This document shows, one piece after another, positions 19,347 to 29,200 of a stretch of DNA of 64,000 nt. Position numbers and translations under genes: made by a program. Under the pieces are notes generated by a model that was not told where the DNA came from, did no database searches, and worked only from the letters and a program-made list of their open reading frames with translations. Numbering within the stretch: the first letter of the stretch is position 1; each line of letters opens with the position of its first letter. This stretch comes from Advenella sp. S44 (lineage in GTDB: Bacteria; Pseudomonadota; Gammaproteobacteria; Burkholderiales; Burkholderiaceae_B), in NCBI RefSeq assembly GCF_002810445.1, contig NZ_NEXS01000008.1, forward strand, positions 150,876 through 214,875. The letters are read 5' to 3'.

Positions 19347-20297
19347 ATGACAACCTTGCAATCGACCGGCCCGATGCGGCATTTCCTGCAGATCAAAGAT
19401 TTTACTTCTGACGAACTTCTCTACGTGCTTAACCGCGCGCTGATCATCAAAAGCAAATTCAAGCGATATGAACCACATATGCCGCTACACGACCGCACGC
19501 TTGCCATGGTTTTCGAGAAAGCCAGCACACGTACCCGCGTCTCGTTCGAGGCCGGTATGTACCAAATGGGCGGATCGGTCATTCACCTGACCACCACCGA
19601 TTCACAATTGGGACGCGCCGAACCGATAGAAGATACGGCACGCGTGATTTCCCGGATGGTGGACATTGTTATGATTCGCACCTTCGAGCAAACTCGCATT
19701 GAACGCTTTGCCGCTCACTCGCGCGTGCCCGTGATCAACGGCCTGACCAACGAATTTCATCCCTGCCAGATCCTGGCCGATATTCTGACCTATATGGAGC
19801 ATCGCGGCTCGATCCAGGGGAAAACCGTGGCGTGGATTGGCGACGCCAACAATATGGCCTATACCTGGATTCAGGCAGCGCAATTGCTCGGATTTAAAAT
19901 GCATGTCTCGGCACCTAAAGGTTATCGTCTGGAACAAGACCGGATTGCCGGGATTGGCAGCGATGTCCTGGAACAATTTGACGATCCCGCAGCTGCATGC
20001 GGCGGCGCGAGTCTGGTGACAACCGATGTCTGGACCAGCATGGGATATGAAGAAGAGAACGAAAAACGCAAACGCGCCTTCAAGAACTGGCAGGTCAATA
20101 CCGCCATCATGCAGGCCGCGCAACCCGATGCCCTGTTCATGCACTGCCTGCCAGCCCATCGTGGTGAAGAGGTCACCGGCGATGTGATTGACGGCCCGCA
20201 AAGTGTGGTCTGGGACGAGGCAGAAAACCGTTTGCACGCGCAAAAAGCCCTCATGGAGTTTTTGCTGTTGGGGCGATTGCCCGACGCACAGGCCTGA
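19347..20297 (+). CDS. argF: Ornithine carbamoyltransferase
   Basis: A 316-residue enzyme of arginine biosynthesis that makes citrulline from ornithine and carbamoyl phosphate. The carbamoyl-phosphate loop Ser-Thr-Arg-Thr-Arg, the His-Pro-Cys-Gln motif and the ornithine-site His-Cys-Leu-Pro-Ala-His are all present. An internal Met at residue 10 (Met-Arg-His-Phe-Leu) is an alternative start and aligns with shorter homologues. argG follows 196 bases downstream, so consecutive pathway steps are linked. Confidence 0.95.
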   Translation: MTTLQSTGPMRHFLQIKDFTSDELLYVLNRALIIKSKFKRYEPHMPLHDRTLAMVFEKASTRTRVSFEAGMYQMGGSVIHLTTTDSQLGRAEPIEDTARVISRMVDIVMIRTFEQTRIERFAAHSRVPVINGLTNEFHPCQILADILTYMEHRGSIQGKTVAWIGDANNMAYTWIQAAQLLGFKMHVSAPKGYRLEQDRIAGIGSDVLEQFDDPAAACGGASLVTTDVWTSMGYEEENEKRKRAFKNWQVNTAIMQAAQPDALFMHCLPAHRGEEVTGDVIDGPQSVVWDEAENRLHAQKALMEFLLLGRLPDAQA

Positions 20298-20359
20298 ACC
20301 TGCCAGCGCCCGTTAAACGCGTTAAAATACCGCCTATGCGTCGCATCTGAACACCCACT

Positions 20360-20402
20360 GCACCAGGCAAAGACGGCCTCGTCTGCCACAACTGCCTGGT
20401 GC
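20360..20402 (+). promoter_or_regulatory. Strong hairpin in the argF-argG spacer
   Basis: GCACCAGGCA and TGCCTGGTGC pair perfectly over 10 bp, with an inner AGAC/GTCT hairpin. A second hairpin (GCTGCC against GGCAGC) follows within about 25 bases. There is no T-run, so a simple terminator is unlikely. It could be an mRNA-stability or regulatory element for argG. Confidence 0.45.
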
Positions 20403-20493
20403 AATGTCACGAGCTGCCCGACTTTTGGCAGCGGGCGTCAGTCCAGACCATAGCGCTATTCCTATTACAACCTGCTAAATATACGAGTTCCCA

Positions 20494-21714
20494 ATGAGCG
20501 AAGTCAAAAAAGTTGTTCTCGCCTACTCCGGCGGCCTTGATACCTCTGTCATTCTGAAATGGCTGCAAGACACCTATCAGTGCGAAGTCATTACATTCAC
20601 CGCCGACATTGGACAAGGCGAAGAGCTTGAGCCCGCACGTCGCAAGGCCGAGAAATTCGGCATTAAACCCGAGAACATCTTTATTGACGATCTGCGCGAA
20701 GAGTTCGTGCGAGATTTCGTGTTCCCCATGTTTCGCGCCAACGCCGTTTACGAAGGCGAATACCTGCTGGGCACCTCCATTGCCCGTCCGCTGATCGCCA
20801 AACGCCAGATTGAAATTGCCAATCAGGTAGGCGCCGATTCCGTCTCGCACGGGGCAACCGGCAAAGGAAACGATCAGGTTCGCTTTGAACTGGGTTACTA
20901 CGCACTGAACCCGGCTATCAAGGTTATCGCGCCATGGCGCGAGTGGGATCTGCTGTCCCGCGAAAAGTTGCTGTCCTACGCAGAAAAAGCCGGCATTGAA
21001 ATCGACATGAAGCACAAGAACGGCGGCGCGCCCTATTCCATGGACGCCAATTTGCTGCATATCAGCTTCGAGGGCCGCCACCTGGAAGACCCCAAGGCCG
21101 AAGCAGAAGAAAGCATGTGGCGCTGGACGGTCTCGCCCGAGCAGGCACCCGATACGCCCGAATATGTCGATCTGGAATACGAACGAGGCGATATTGTCGG
21201 CATTAACGGCGAAAAACTCACACCAGCCCAAGTGCTGACCAAACTGAACGAGCTTGGCGGCAAGCATGGCGTTGGCCGGCTTGACCTGGTGGAGAACCGC
21301 TATGTGGGTATGAAATCTCGCGGATGCTACGAAACACCGGGTGGAACGATTATGCTGCGCGGTCATCGCGCCATCGAATCCATCACGCTAGACCGTGAAG
21401 TCGCGCACCTGAAGGACGACTTGATGCCCCGCTATGCCGCACTGATCTATAACGGCTACTGGTGGTCTCCCGAACGCAAGGCACTGCAAGTGCTAATTGA
21501 CCACTCACAACAGTTTGTCAATGGCTGGGTGCGCCTGAAACTGTACAAGGGTAATGTCTACACAGTGGCGCGCGACTCCAAAGACACACTCTTTGATAAA
21601 ACCATTGCCACTTTCGATGACGACGGCGGCGCCTATGACCAGGCCGATGCGGGCGGATTTATCAAGCTGAACGCACTGCGCATGCGAATCGAGACCACGG
21701 CTGGCCGCAAGTAA
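20494..21714 (+). CDS. argG: Argininosuccinate synthase
   Basis: A 406-residue enzyme joining citrulline and aspartate with ATP in arginine synthesis. The N-type ATP-pyrophosphatase motif Ala-Tyr-Ser-Gly-Gly-Leu-Asp-Thr-Ser is at the N-terminus, and Gly-Ala-Thr-Gly-Lys-Gly-Asn-Asp-Gln is present further on. The length fits the short class of the family. Confidence 0.97.
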   Translation: MSEVKKVVLAYSGGLDTSVILKWLQDTYQCEVITFTADIGQGEELEPARRKAEKFGIKPENIFIDDLREEFVRDFVFPMFRANAVYEGEYLLGTSIARPLIAKRQIEIANQVGADSVSHGATGKGNDQVRFELGYYALNPAIKVIAPWREWDLLSREKLLSYAEKAGIEIDMKHKNGGAPYSMDANLLHISFEGRHLEDPKAEAEESMWRWTVSPEQAPDTPEYVDLEYERGDIVGINGEKLTPAQVLTKLNELGGKHGVGRLDLVENRYVGMKSRGCYETPGGTIMLRGHRAIESITLDREVAHLKDDLMPRYAALIYNGYWWSPERKALQVLIDHSQQFVNGWVRLKLYKGNVYTVARDSKDTLFDKTIATFDDDGGAYDQADAGGFIKLNALRMRIETTAGRK

Positions 21715-21752
21715 TTAGTAAGCGGTGACTACGTGTTATTGAGCAACCACCG

Positions 21753-21856
21753 GACCTTTAAAGCTTTGAATTGACCCTTCAGGGCTTGGAAGCGATCCCT
21801 TCAAGCTTGGGACCGATCTCTTAACGCTAGACGGGCCCCTCACATTGGGCTTAAGG
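21753..21856. repeat. Degenerate 21-bp tandem repeat, 5 copies
   Basis: Units at 21753-21772, 21773-21793, 21794-21814, 21815-21835 and 21836-21856 (20, 21, 21, 21, 21 bp). The middle ones start GACCCTTCA, GATCCCTTCA and GATCTCTTAA. The array lies between the convergent argG and kup and runs into the argG terminator. A 70-codon minus-strand frame over it is a by-product of the 21-bp period. Confidence 0.7.
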
Positions 21857-21894
21857 ACTGAATTCTGTATTGAGCAGGACTCAGTCCTTTTTCG
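21853..21894 (+). terminator. Probable argG terminator
   Basis: AAGGACTGA pairs with TCAGTCCTT over 9 bp with a 19-base loop and is followed by further T. The rest of the spacer to 22121 shows no gene. Confidence 0.65.
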
Positions 21895-22121
21895 TTTCAG
21901 CTTGATTCGTTTGTGATTGTAAACGTGCAGGTATGCGTCTTTTTCCACTTAGTCGTTTTGAACCGCTTCTTTCCTGCTTGATCGTCCTGAACGCATTCAG
22001 ACGGCCCGCGACAGTGGTGCATTACCCATGCCGCACGGCCCGACCCATGGCCTGCATAGCAGGTGATTCCAGGATAGGCAAGTAAATTGCCCGGCCCCCC
22101 CTGCCGCCCGACGACAACTTC

Positions 22122-24002
22122 CTACAACTCCACCTGAATGCCCATTTCAATAACCCGATTGGGCGGGATTCTGTAGAACCGCGTACTGCGCGCTGCATTA
22201 CGCGACATGAAGGCAAACAGTCTGCGACGATAGCGCTTGATAAACGGCGCACGATTTGACACCATGATGGTCTGCCTGGACATGAAATAAGACACCACCA
22301 TCGGCGACAGATCAATCTGCGGATGCGCGGCCTGAACCTGCTCAAGCACTTCAGGGACATTGGGCTCCTGCTTGAAGCCATAGGTTGCTGTCACTTGCCA
22401 TGCATTGTCCTCGACCTCGGAAATCACAAACCTTTGCTCGGGCGAAATAAAGGGGACATCCGCCCCTTTCACAGACAGAAAGACCAGCTGCTCATGCAAT
22501 ACCTTATTGTGTTTCAAATTATGCAATAGCGCAGACGGCACCCGCTGGGGATTCGAATGCATAAAAACGGCGGTGCCCGGCACGCGCGGCACGGTATCGC
22601 GTAATAACATGCGCAGAAATGGCTTCAGTTGCTGCGCCTGATCAATATCGATTCGATCGAGTCTTTCCCTTCCCTTGCGCCAGGTCATCATCAACGTAAA
22701 AAGGAACAATGCAATCAGCAATGGCAGCCAGCCTCCCTCTTCTATCTTGACGGCATTGGCGGAAAACAGCAGCACATCGATAATCAAAAAGAGACAAAGC
22801 AGCGCATAAATGAGCGTTCGGCGAAAACCGCGATACATACCGGGCATCACACTGAACGCCAGAACCGACGTAATCAGCATCGTGCCGGTGACCGCAAAAC
22901 CATAGGCGTGGGCAAGCTTCTCGGAGCTTTGAAAAACCAGCACCAGCACGATCACAGCAACGAACAACAGCCCGTTAACGCGTGGCATGTAAATTTGCCC
23001 TTCGGTCTCACTTGAGGTGTGCAGGATCTCCATACGCGGCCACAGACCGATCTGGACCGCCTGTCGTGTGACCGAAAATGCACCCGATATCACAGCCTGC
23101 GAAGCAATGATGGTAGCCATTGTGGCCAGTATGACCATGGGAATTTGCCCCCATACCGGAACGGACATAAAAAACGGGTTCTTGGCTGCGGCCGGATTCT
23201 GAACAACCATCGCTCCCTGCCCGAAATAACAGAGCAACAGGGCCGGCAGGACAAACCAGAACCAGGCACGACTGATGGCCGCACGTCCGAAATGTCCCAT
23301 ATCGGCATAGAGTGCCTCGGCGCCAGTCAGGGCAAGCACCACATAACCGAGCAACAGAAAGCTGTGCAACGGATCGTTCAGGATAAAGCGCCATGCATAT
23401 ATCGGTTCGAGCGCCAGCAATACCACCGGATTATCAATGATATTGTAGATTCCCAGCATGCCTAGCGTCAGAAACCAGACAAACATGATCGGCCCAAACA
23501 GCCGGCCGACCAGCCCCGCACCGTGAGACTGGATCGCAAACAATGCGATCATGATGACGACAGACAATGGTAGAATCCAGTGATCAAGCCGGTCGGAAAC
23601 GACACTGATGCCTTCCAGCGCCGACAATACGGAAATGGCAGGTGTAATAACACTGTCGCCGTAGAACAGGCAGGCGCCGAATATACCCAACGCCAGCAAA
23701 ACAGGCCGATATCCGGGCCTGATATTGCGAATTGCCAGTTCCATTAATGCAAGCACGCCGCCTTCGCCCTTGTTGTCGGCACGCAGCACCAGAATGACAT
23801 ATTTGATCGACACCACGATCATGACGAGCCAGAACAAGATAGAAAGAATACCGAGCACCGAATCCTGTCCCACGCCAACGCCAGCGCCGTTTAAGCTGGC
23901 CCCAATGGTGTACAGTGGGCTGGTCCCGATATCTCCATACACAACGCCCAGCGCACCCAGCAGCACGCCGGCGGCAGGAGATGTCTTTGAATCGGACGAC
24001 AT
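22122..24002 (-). CDS. kup: Kup-type low-affinity potassium uptake protein
   Basis: A 626-residue inner-membrane K+/H+ symporter of the KUP/HAK family. It begins with the family's Gly-Ala-Leu-Gly-Val-Val-Tyr-Gly-Asp-Ile-Gly-Thr-Ser-Pro-Leu-Tyr motif (about residues 16-31), has about 12 helices to residue ~450 and a cytoplasmic C-terminal domain. Its ATG overlaps the stop codon of the upstream sensor kinase by one base (TAATG), so the three leftward genes (regulator, kinase, kup) are probably one operon. Confidence 0.95.
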   Translation of the reverse strand: MSSDSKTSPAAGVLLGALGVVYGDIGTSPLYTIGASLNGAGVGVGQDSVLGILSILFWLVMIVVSIKYVILVLRADNKGEGGVLALMELAIRNIRPGYRPVLLALGIFGACLFYGDSVITPAISVLSALEGISVVSDRLDHWILPLSVVIMIALFAIQSHGAGLVGRLFGPIMFVWFLTLGMLGIYNIIDNPVVLLALEPIYAWRFILNDPLHSFLLLGYVVLALTGAEALYADMGHFGRAAISRAWFWFVLPALLLCYFGQGAMVVQNPAAAKNPFFMSVPVWGQIPMVILATMATIIASQAVISGAFSVTRQAVQIGLWPRMEILHTSSETEGQIYMPRVNGLLFVAVIVLVLVFQSSEKLAHAYGFAVTGTMLITSVLAFSVMPGMYRGFRRTLIYALLCLFLIIDVLLFSANAVKIEEGGWLPLLIALFLFTLMMTWRKGRERLDRIDIDQAQQLKPFLRMLLRDTVPRVPGTAVFMHSNPQRVPSALLHNLKHNKVLHEQLVFLSVKGADVPFISPEQRFVISEVEDNAWQVTATYGFKQEPNVPEVLEQVQAAHPQIDLSPMVVSYFMSRQTIMVSNRAPFIKRYRRRLFAFMSRNAARSTRFYRIPPNRVIEMGIQVEL

Positions 24003-25120
24003 TATTTGTCAACCTTTGAGCGGGTAAGCCGCGTACCGATACGCGGCCCTGGAAAAATGACCGTGATCTGCGTTCCCTGGATTTGCGGGCGACTCAACAG
24101 ACTCCACCAGGCGCCATGCGCGCGGGTAATCTCGCGCACAATGGTCAGCCCCAGGCCCGTTCCTGCGGTAGATGCCTCGGGCGATCGGTAGAACGCATCA
24201 AAAATTTGTGCCGCATCTTCTGGGTCAATGCCGCAGCCATTGTCGCGGATCGTCAGCGATGGCGGGTTGGAACCGACGGTCAGTGTGATATTGCTTGCTC
24301 CCTGTGCATATTTGAGCGCATTGTCGATCAAATTACCAAGCAACTCTTCGAGCAACAGTACGTCGCCGTCTATCCACACCGGTGTCTCAGGCGCATCCAA
24401 AAACAAGTCAACACCATGCTGCCGTGTTTTGGGGACCCATTCAAGACCGGCGTTCTGCACCCATTCGCACAAATTGATTTTTGTAAACACATCCTGCGGG
24501 CGGATTCCCGGATCGGCCCTGGCCAGCACCAGGAGTTGCTGCCCCAGATGAATAAGGCGATTGCTGATCGTTTTAATCCTCTCGGCACGCTCCCTGACAT
24601 CATCAGGAAGCGTACGCGCCAGCATCAGCTCCGATTCCAGCCGCAGACCGGCCAGCGGCGTGCGAAACTGATGTGCCGCGTGCCCGATAAAGCGGCGCTG
24701 CGCGACCAGGGATTCATCCAGTTTGCGTAGTAGATCATTGAGGCGATCCAGCAACGGCAATAGCTCGGTTGGCACATTGCTCAGTTCGATAGGTTGCAGA
24801 TCCTCTTCGGAACGCTGCGCGATTTCGCCCGCCAGCAAATTGACCGAACGCAGCCCCGAGCGCACGCCATAGAAAACCAGCCAGGCAAACAGAACCACCA
24901 GCAGCAATTGCCCGATGATAATGACGATAAAAATGTCCTTGACGACCCAGTCGAGCGCATCCTGCATGATCAACAGTGTCGCACTGAAATCAAGAATAAT
25001 GAGCACCAGAAGCGCCGGTAGCAGGCGGATGATCAGATGACGAAACAGCGAACCTTTCTGTAGAAAAGAACTGCTGCGCCTGGCGCTACCCTGTTTGGAA
25101 TTGGTCATGAAATAAGACAA
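24002..25120 (-). CDS. Two-component sensor histidine kinase with minimal periplasmic loop
   Basis: A 372-residue membrane kinase of the TctE/QseC-like group. Two transmembrane helices (about 28-52 and 62-87) are separated by only about ten residues, so there is no periplasmic sensor domain. A HAMP-like linker follows, then the H-box Gly-His-Ala-Ala-His-Gln-Phe-Arg-Thr-Pro, N-box Leu-Ile-Asp-Asn-Ala-Leu-Lys-Tyr-Ala, and G-boxes Asp-Asn-Gly-Cys-Gly-Ile and Gly-Thr-Gly-Leu-Gly-Leu. Such kinases tend to sense signals within the membrane or from a partner protein. A downstream Met at residue 5 is an alternative start. The signal is unknown. Confidence 0.9.
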   Translation of the reverse strand: MSYFMTNSKQGSARRSSSFLQKGSLFRHLIIRLLPALLVLIILDFSATLLIMQDALDWVVKDIFIVIIIGQLLLVVLFAWLVFYGVRSGLRSVNLLAGEIAQRSEEDLQPIELSNVPTELLPLLDRLNDLLRKLDESLVAQRRFIGHAAHQFRTPLAGLRLESELMLARTLPDDVRERAERIKTISNRLIHLGQQLLVLARADPGIRPQDVFTKINLCEWVQNAGLEWVPKTRQHGVDLFLDAPETPVWIDGDVLLLEELLGNLIDNALKYAQGASNITLTVGSNPPSLTIRDNGCGIDPEDAAQIFDAFYRSPEASTAGTGLGLTIVREITRAHGAWWSLLSRPQIQGTQITVIFPGPRIGTRLTRSKVDK

Positions 25121-25174
25121 TAGGATGTCCTGCCAGCGATTCTAGAACCTCGCCCCGGCAGGTTCAATGCGTTC

Positions 25175-25861
25175 TCAGTCTGCTGCGGCAGTCGCATCAT
25201 CAATTTCAAGAAGATAGCCAAATCCGCGAACGGTCTGAATTGAGGTACCTGTACCCTCCAGACGCTTGCGCAGCCGGTACACGTACACTTCAACGGCATT
25301 CTCGCTGAAGTCGGCATCCCAGGCCGATAGTGAATTGACGATCTGGCGCTTGGTTACGACCCGTCCCGGGCGCGCCATCAGCATTTCAAGCACAGACAAT
25401 TCACGCACCGACAGGGCAAGTCGCTCGCCGTGCACGCGAACTTCGCGCCCAACTGTATCGAACTGCAGCGGCCCCACTTCGATGACAGGACTGGACTGCC
25501 CGGACTGACGTCGCGCAAAGGATCGCACCCGCGCCGCCAGCTCGGACAATTCAAACGGCTTGGTCACGTAATCGTCGGCACCGGCATCCAGGCCGGCAAC
25601 CCGGTCTTCGACGTCGTCCCGGGCAGTCAGAATAAGTGTCGCCTCCTGGTGGCCCTGCGCCCGCAGTTGCTTGAGTACTTCCAGCCCGTTCATATCCGGC
25701 AGATTCAGGTCAAGGATAAGCAATTGGTATACCTGGCCCGATACAGCGCCAAAGACCTGACTCCCGTTGGATACCCAATCGACTGCAAAGCCCTGCTCGC
25801 GCAGAAATTCCTGCAATGCAGAACCCAGGATATTGTCATCTTCGATTACTAAAATTCGCAT
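25175..25861 (-). CDS. OmpR/PhoB-type response regulator
   Basis: A 228-residue regulator with a receiver domain (acidic pocket Glu-Asp-Asp, phospho-acceptor Asp in Ile-Leu-Asp-Leu-Asn-Leu-Pro, Thr and Lys in the usual places) and a winged-helix DNA-binding domain (about 125-220, ending Val-Arg-Gly-Phe-Gly-Tyr-Leu-Leu). Closest in character to TctD/QseB. It is the first gene of the leftward regulator-kinase-kup unit. The 279 bases to sbcC contain no recognisable gene. Confidence 0.93.
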   Translation of the reverse strand: MRILVIEDDNILGSALQEFLREQGFAVDWVSNGSQVFGAVSGQVYQLLILDLNLPDMNGLEVLKQLRAQGHQEATLILTARDDVEDRVAGLDAGADDYVTKPFELSELAARVRSFARRQSGQSSPVIEVGPLQFDTVGREVRVHGERLALSVRELSVLEMLMARPGRVVTKRQIVNSLSAWDADFSENAVEVYVYRLRKRLEGTGTSIQTVRGFGYLLEIDDATAAAD

Positions 25862-26140
25862 GTTGATCTTGCCTGTAGTTTAATGGCCCACGGTAGCCGG
25901 ATTTCTTACAAAAATCTGAAATTTCAAGCACTTAAATTTGAACCAGACCATTATTCTACTCAATTTCACCGTAATCCTTTAATTTTTTTTGTGCACCCGC
26001 GACAAGTGAACCGCTCGCACCTGTCACACAGACTGCCGCCGCACGGCCAGCACCGAGCGATAGGCCCGATGCTGGCTTGCTTGCGCTGGCTCCTGCCCCC
26101 ATAAGCCGGCCATGCCTGCCATGCTGCTTTGCAACACGGG

Positions 26141-29100
26141 TTAATGGCTGATACCCGGCGCCTGCACGCGAAGACGGCTGCCCGCCACATCCGGCAACAC
26201 ATCGACCCGCAATGCCATCTGCTCCCTGAGTTCGCTGACGTGAGAGATAATACCAATAGTACGCCCGCCTGCCTGCAGATCAATGAGTGTTCGTATAGCC
26301 AGTTCAAGCGACTCGGCATCCAGACTGCCGAACCCCTCGTCAATGAACAACGTCTCTAGTCGAATACCGCCGGCATAAGCCTGTACAACATCGGACAAAC
26401 CCAGCGCCAGCGCCAGCGCTGCCATGAAAGACTCGCCGCCTGAAAGTGTCGCGACGGCGCGCTGCTGTCCAGTGTATTCGTCCATGACGTCCAGATCCAG
26501 CCCCGACGCGCCACGGCCGGCGTGTTCGCGACGGATCAACTGATAGCGTCCACGGCTCATTTTACGCAGGCGCACTGATGCGCCAATCAACACATCATCC
26601 AGCAAGACGCTTAGAATAAAGCGCTGCAGGCTGACTTTACTTCCCTGCCGGCCCGATGCAACATCACTAAGCGTGCCATAGACAGCATACTCTTCATCCA
26701 GCGCAGCGCTGTTTGTCTTGATATTTGCGAGACGCTCCTGCAGCGTGGTTAGGGCAAGCAGGCGATCCCGTACTTGTTGCCAGGCGTGCTCGGCTTCTCG
26801 CGCCTGTGCCTCGGCCGCTTGTTGCTCGGACAGGCACTGCGCCAGATCAGGCAGCAACCGACCATCTAGCGCCTTGCTCAGTTCGGCATACCGGCCGTTG
26901 GCCTGGTGAAGCTGCTCATAGTATTGGCTGATCATACCCTGCAGGTCGGCACGTTGCGCCGGGTCCCGTTGTGCAGCCTGCCAGCCCTGCGTATCGGCAA
27001 ACTCACTCTGCTCGAGGGCACGCTCATAACTGTGCATCGCATCACCGTGAAGCCGCGTCTCCTGGGCCAGTTGCTCGCCGAGCGCCGCGATGGTCGATTG
27101 CAAAGCCAAAATCTGGTCCTGGCATTGCCGAACCGTTTCCTCGGCCTGCTGCCGCGCCTGGGTCAGGGCTTCAATCCGTCTGCTCAAGTCGTCAATTTGC
27201 CCTTCCAGCTGCGCCTGGACGCGGCTGTTCGCCGGCAATTCCTGCTCCAGCATCTGCAACGTAGCATGCTGACTGCCATGCGCTACGTCCAGCTCCTGCA
27301 AGCGGGCTCGCAACTGCGCGACCGCCTGCTCCCCTGCCCCATGCTCCTGTTCCAGCAATGCCAATGCACGCATGCCGTCGTCCAGCTTGCGACGCGCCGC
27401 CTGGCTGGCCTGCAGTTGCTGCTCCTGTTCGTTGAATTTCGTCTGCAATAATTTCAGATCGTCGATGGCATCCTGCCCCAGTTCCTGCCCACGTCGATCC
27501 AGCTCAACCTGCTGCTCGCTGCACTGGCGAGCCAGTTGTTCCATGCGGGCTTCATGCGCGGCAAGTTGCTGCCCTGCTGCCTGCGCCTGTTGTCTGGCGT
27601 GGCGCAACGTTTGTTCGCTGATTGCATGCTCATCCGCCGGCGCGGGCGCCGGATGAGACAGGCTGCCGCAAACCGGGCACGGCAGCCCTTCCTGCAACCG
27701 GGCAGCGAGTCTGCCCGCCTGATTTTGATGCCAGGCCAGCTCCTGCCGATCCTGATCCCGCTGGGCGATCCGCAGCGCTTCTTTCTTCTGCTCAAGCGCC
27801 TTCATGCCCTCGCTCTGTTCGTCGCGCAAGGCATGCAGTCGCCTGGCCATCTCGTCGTACGCGCGGCGCTCCTGCAGACGCAACTTGTTGCGCGCCACCG
27901 CCACGCTCAGATCGGGAAGCGCCGCCACGGCCGCCTGCAATACCGTATGCTCTTGTTTCATGCCCGCGGCACGCTCCAGTCGTGCATGCTGTTCGGCGGT
28001 CCGGGTCTCAAGCGCGTGCCTGGCCTGGGCCAGCTCTGTATCCAGCGCAGCCAGGCGCTGCTGTTGCCGGCGCCACGCCTGAACCTTGGGAAACAGCGCC
28101 TGTAAGCGACTACGATCAATGTTCAATTGGGCAACCGCTTCATAGGCGCTGGCGTGGGTCGCGTGACTCGCTTTATCCAGCACCAGTTGCTGGTTAAACG
28201 CCTCAAGCCGCGACTGACTGTCTGCAAGACGCCTCTGTGTCTGGGCCAGCCGCTGGCTTGTCTGCTCGGCATGATCGTAAAGCTGGCGCAGATCAGCCGC
28301 TGCCGCAGCCAGGCGCAACGCGCTTTCGTGCCCGGCAATCACGACTTGGCGCTGTTCAAGCCGCACCAGTTGCCCGGCCAGCTCGTCACGCTGTTCAAAT
28401 TGTGTTCGTATTCGCTGTGCCTCATCCATGTTGCGCTGTGCCCGCATGTACTGATCGGTCGTTTCCTGTCGGCGCGTTTTTGCCAGCGCTTCTGCATCGG
28501 CCAGATCGGCAATGTCTTGGGCAAGCCGGTTCTCTTCCTTGATGTCTGCTTGCTCCAGCAGTCCGGCTATCTGTAGCTCATTGGCCTCGCGCCGTGCGCG
28601 AATATCCTTTGCCCGCTCCTGCAGTTGCAATTCAATCTGCCGAAAAATATCGGTCTGGAACAACTGCGCAAACAGCGCTTCGCGCTTCAGGGACGTTTCC
28701 AGCAACAGTTCGCGGAACTTGCCCTGTGGCGATACCATCACCTTGCGAAACTGCTCGGCTTTCAGGCCGGTCAGGCTTTCTACATAGGCGGTGATCTGTC
28801 CAGCCTTTTTCGCGACCAGGACCTTTGGCGTTTCCTCCGTCAGATCCAGCATGACGCCTTCTGTGCCAATGTCCCGAAAGCCGGTCCCCCGCAACTTGGG
28901 CACCCGTTGCGCCGGCTGGCGCTGAATCTCATAGCGCTTCGGGCCAAGTCGAAAACCGAAAACCACGCGCGCGACCATCGCCGGATCGGCCAGATCAGAA
29001 CGTAACGATCGCGGATCCTTTTCATCGCCCGTGGTTTCCCCATACAGGGCAAAACAAATGGCATCAAGCAAGGTACTTTTGCCGGCGCCGGTCGGGCCGT

Positions 29101-29200
29101 TGATCAGAAAGAGCGGATGCGTTCCCAACTGCGTGAAATCAAGTTCCTGTTCGCTGGCAAATGGGCCAAACGCCTGCAGGCGCAAATACAAGGGGATCAT
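26141..29200 (-). CDS. sbcC: SbcC, ATPase subunit of the SbcCD nuclease
   Basis: A 1019-residue SMC-like ATPase that works with SbcD to cut DNA hairpins and protein-blocked ends. The P-loop Gly-Pro-Thr-Gly-Ala-Gly-Lys-Ser-Thr is near residue 40. Two long coiled coils, rich in Gln, Ala, Arg and Glu, flank a zinc hook Cys-Pro-Val-Cys-Gly near the middle. The C-terminal ABC signature Leu-Ser-Gly-Gly-Glu-Ser and a Walker B Phe-Ile-Asp-Glu-Gly-Phe-Gly-Ser-Leu-Asp follow. It starts immediately after the sbcD stop with no gap, so the two are coupled. Confidence 0.95.
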   Translation of the reverse strand: MIPLYLRLQAFGPFASEQELDFTQLGTHPLFLINGPTGAGKSTLLDAICFALYGETTGDEKDPRSLRSDLADPAMVARVVFGFRLGPKRYEIQRQPAQRVPKLRGTGFRDIGTEGVMLDLTEETPKVLVAKKAGQITAYVESLTGLKAEQFRKVMVSPQGKFRELLLETSLKREALFAQLFQTDIFRQIELQLQERAKDIRARREANELQIAGLLEQADIKEENRLAQDIADLADAEALAKTRRQETTDQYMRAQRNMDEAQRIRTQFEQRDELAGQLVRLEQRQVVIAGHESALRLAAAAADLRQLYDHAEQTSQRLAQTQRRLADSQSRLEAFNQQLVLDKASHATHASAYEAVAQLNIDRSRLQALFPKVQAWRRQQQRLAALDTELAQARHALETRTAEQHARLERAAGMKQEHTVLQAAVAALPDLSVAVARNKLRLQERRAYDEMARRLHALRDEQSEGMKALEQKKEALRIAQRDQDRQELAWHQNQAGRLAARLQEGLPCPVCGSLSHPAPAPADEHAISEQTLRHARQQAQAAGQQLAAHEARMEQLARQCSEQQVELDRRGQELGQDAIDDLKLLQTKFNEQEQQLQASQAARRKLDDGMRALALLEQEHGAGEQAVAQLRARLQELDVAHGSQHATLQMLEQELPANSRVQAQLEGQIDDLSRRIEALTQARQQAEETVRQCQDQILALQSTIAALGEQLAQETRLHGDAMHSYERALEQSEFADTQGWQAAQRDPAQRADLQGMISQYYEQLHQANGRYAELSKALDGRLLPDLAQCLSEQQAAEAQAREAEHAWQQVRDRLLALTTLQERLANIKTNSAALDEEYAVYGTLSDVASGRQGSKVSLQRFILSVLLDDVLIGASVRLRKMSRGRYQLIRREHAGRGASGLDLDVMDEYTGQQRAVATLSGGESFMAALALALGLSDVVQAYAGGIRLETLFIDEGFGSLDAESLELAIRTLIDLQAGGRTIGIISHVSELREQMALRVDVLPDVAGSRLRVQAPGISH

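Noticed and set aside
21736..21948. 70-codon minus-strand frame with a periodic Ser-Val/Leu-Lys tail
   Set aside because: The periodic tail is explained by the 21-bp DNA repeat, and the frame overlaps the argG terminator.
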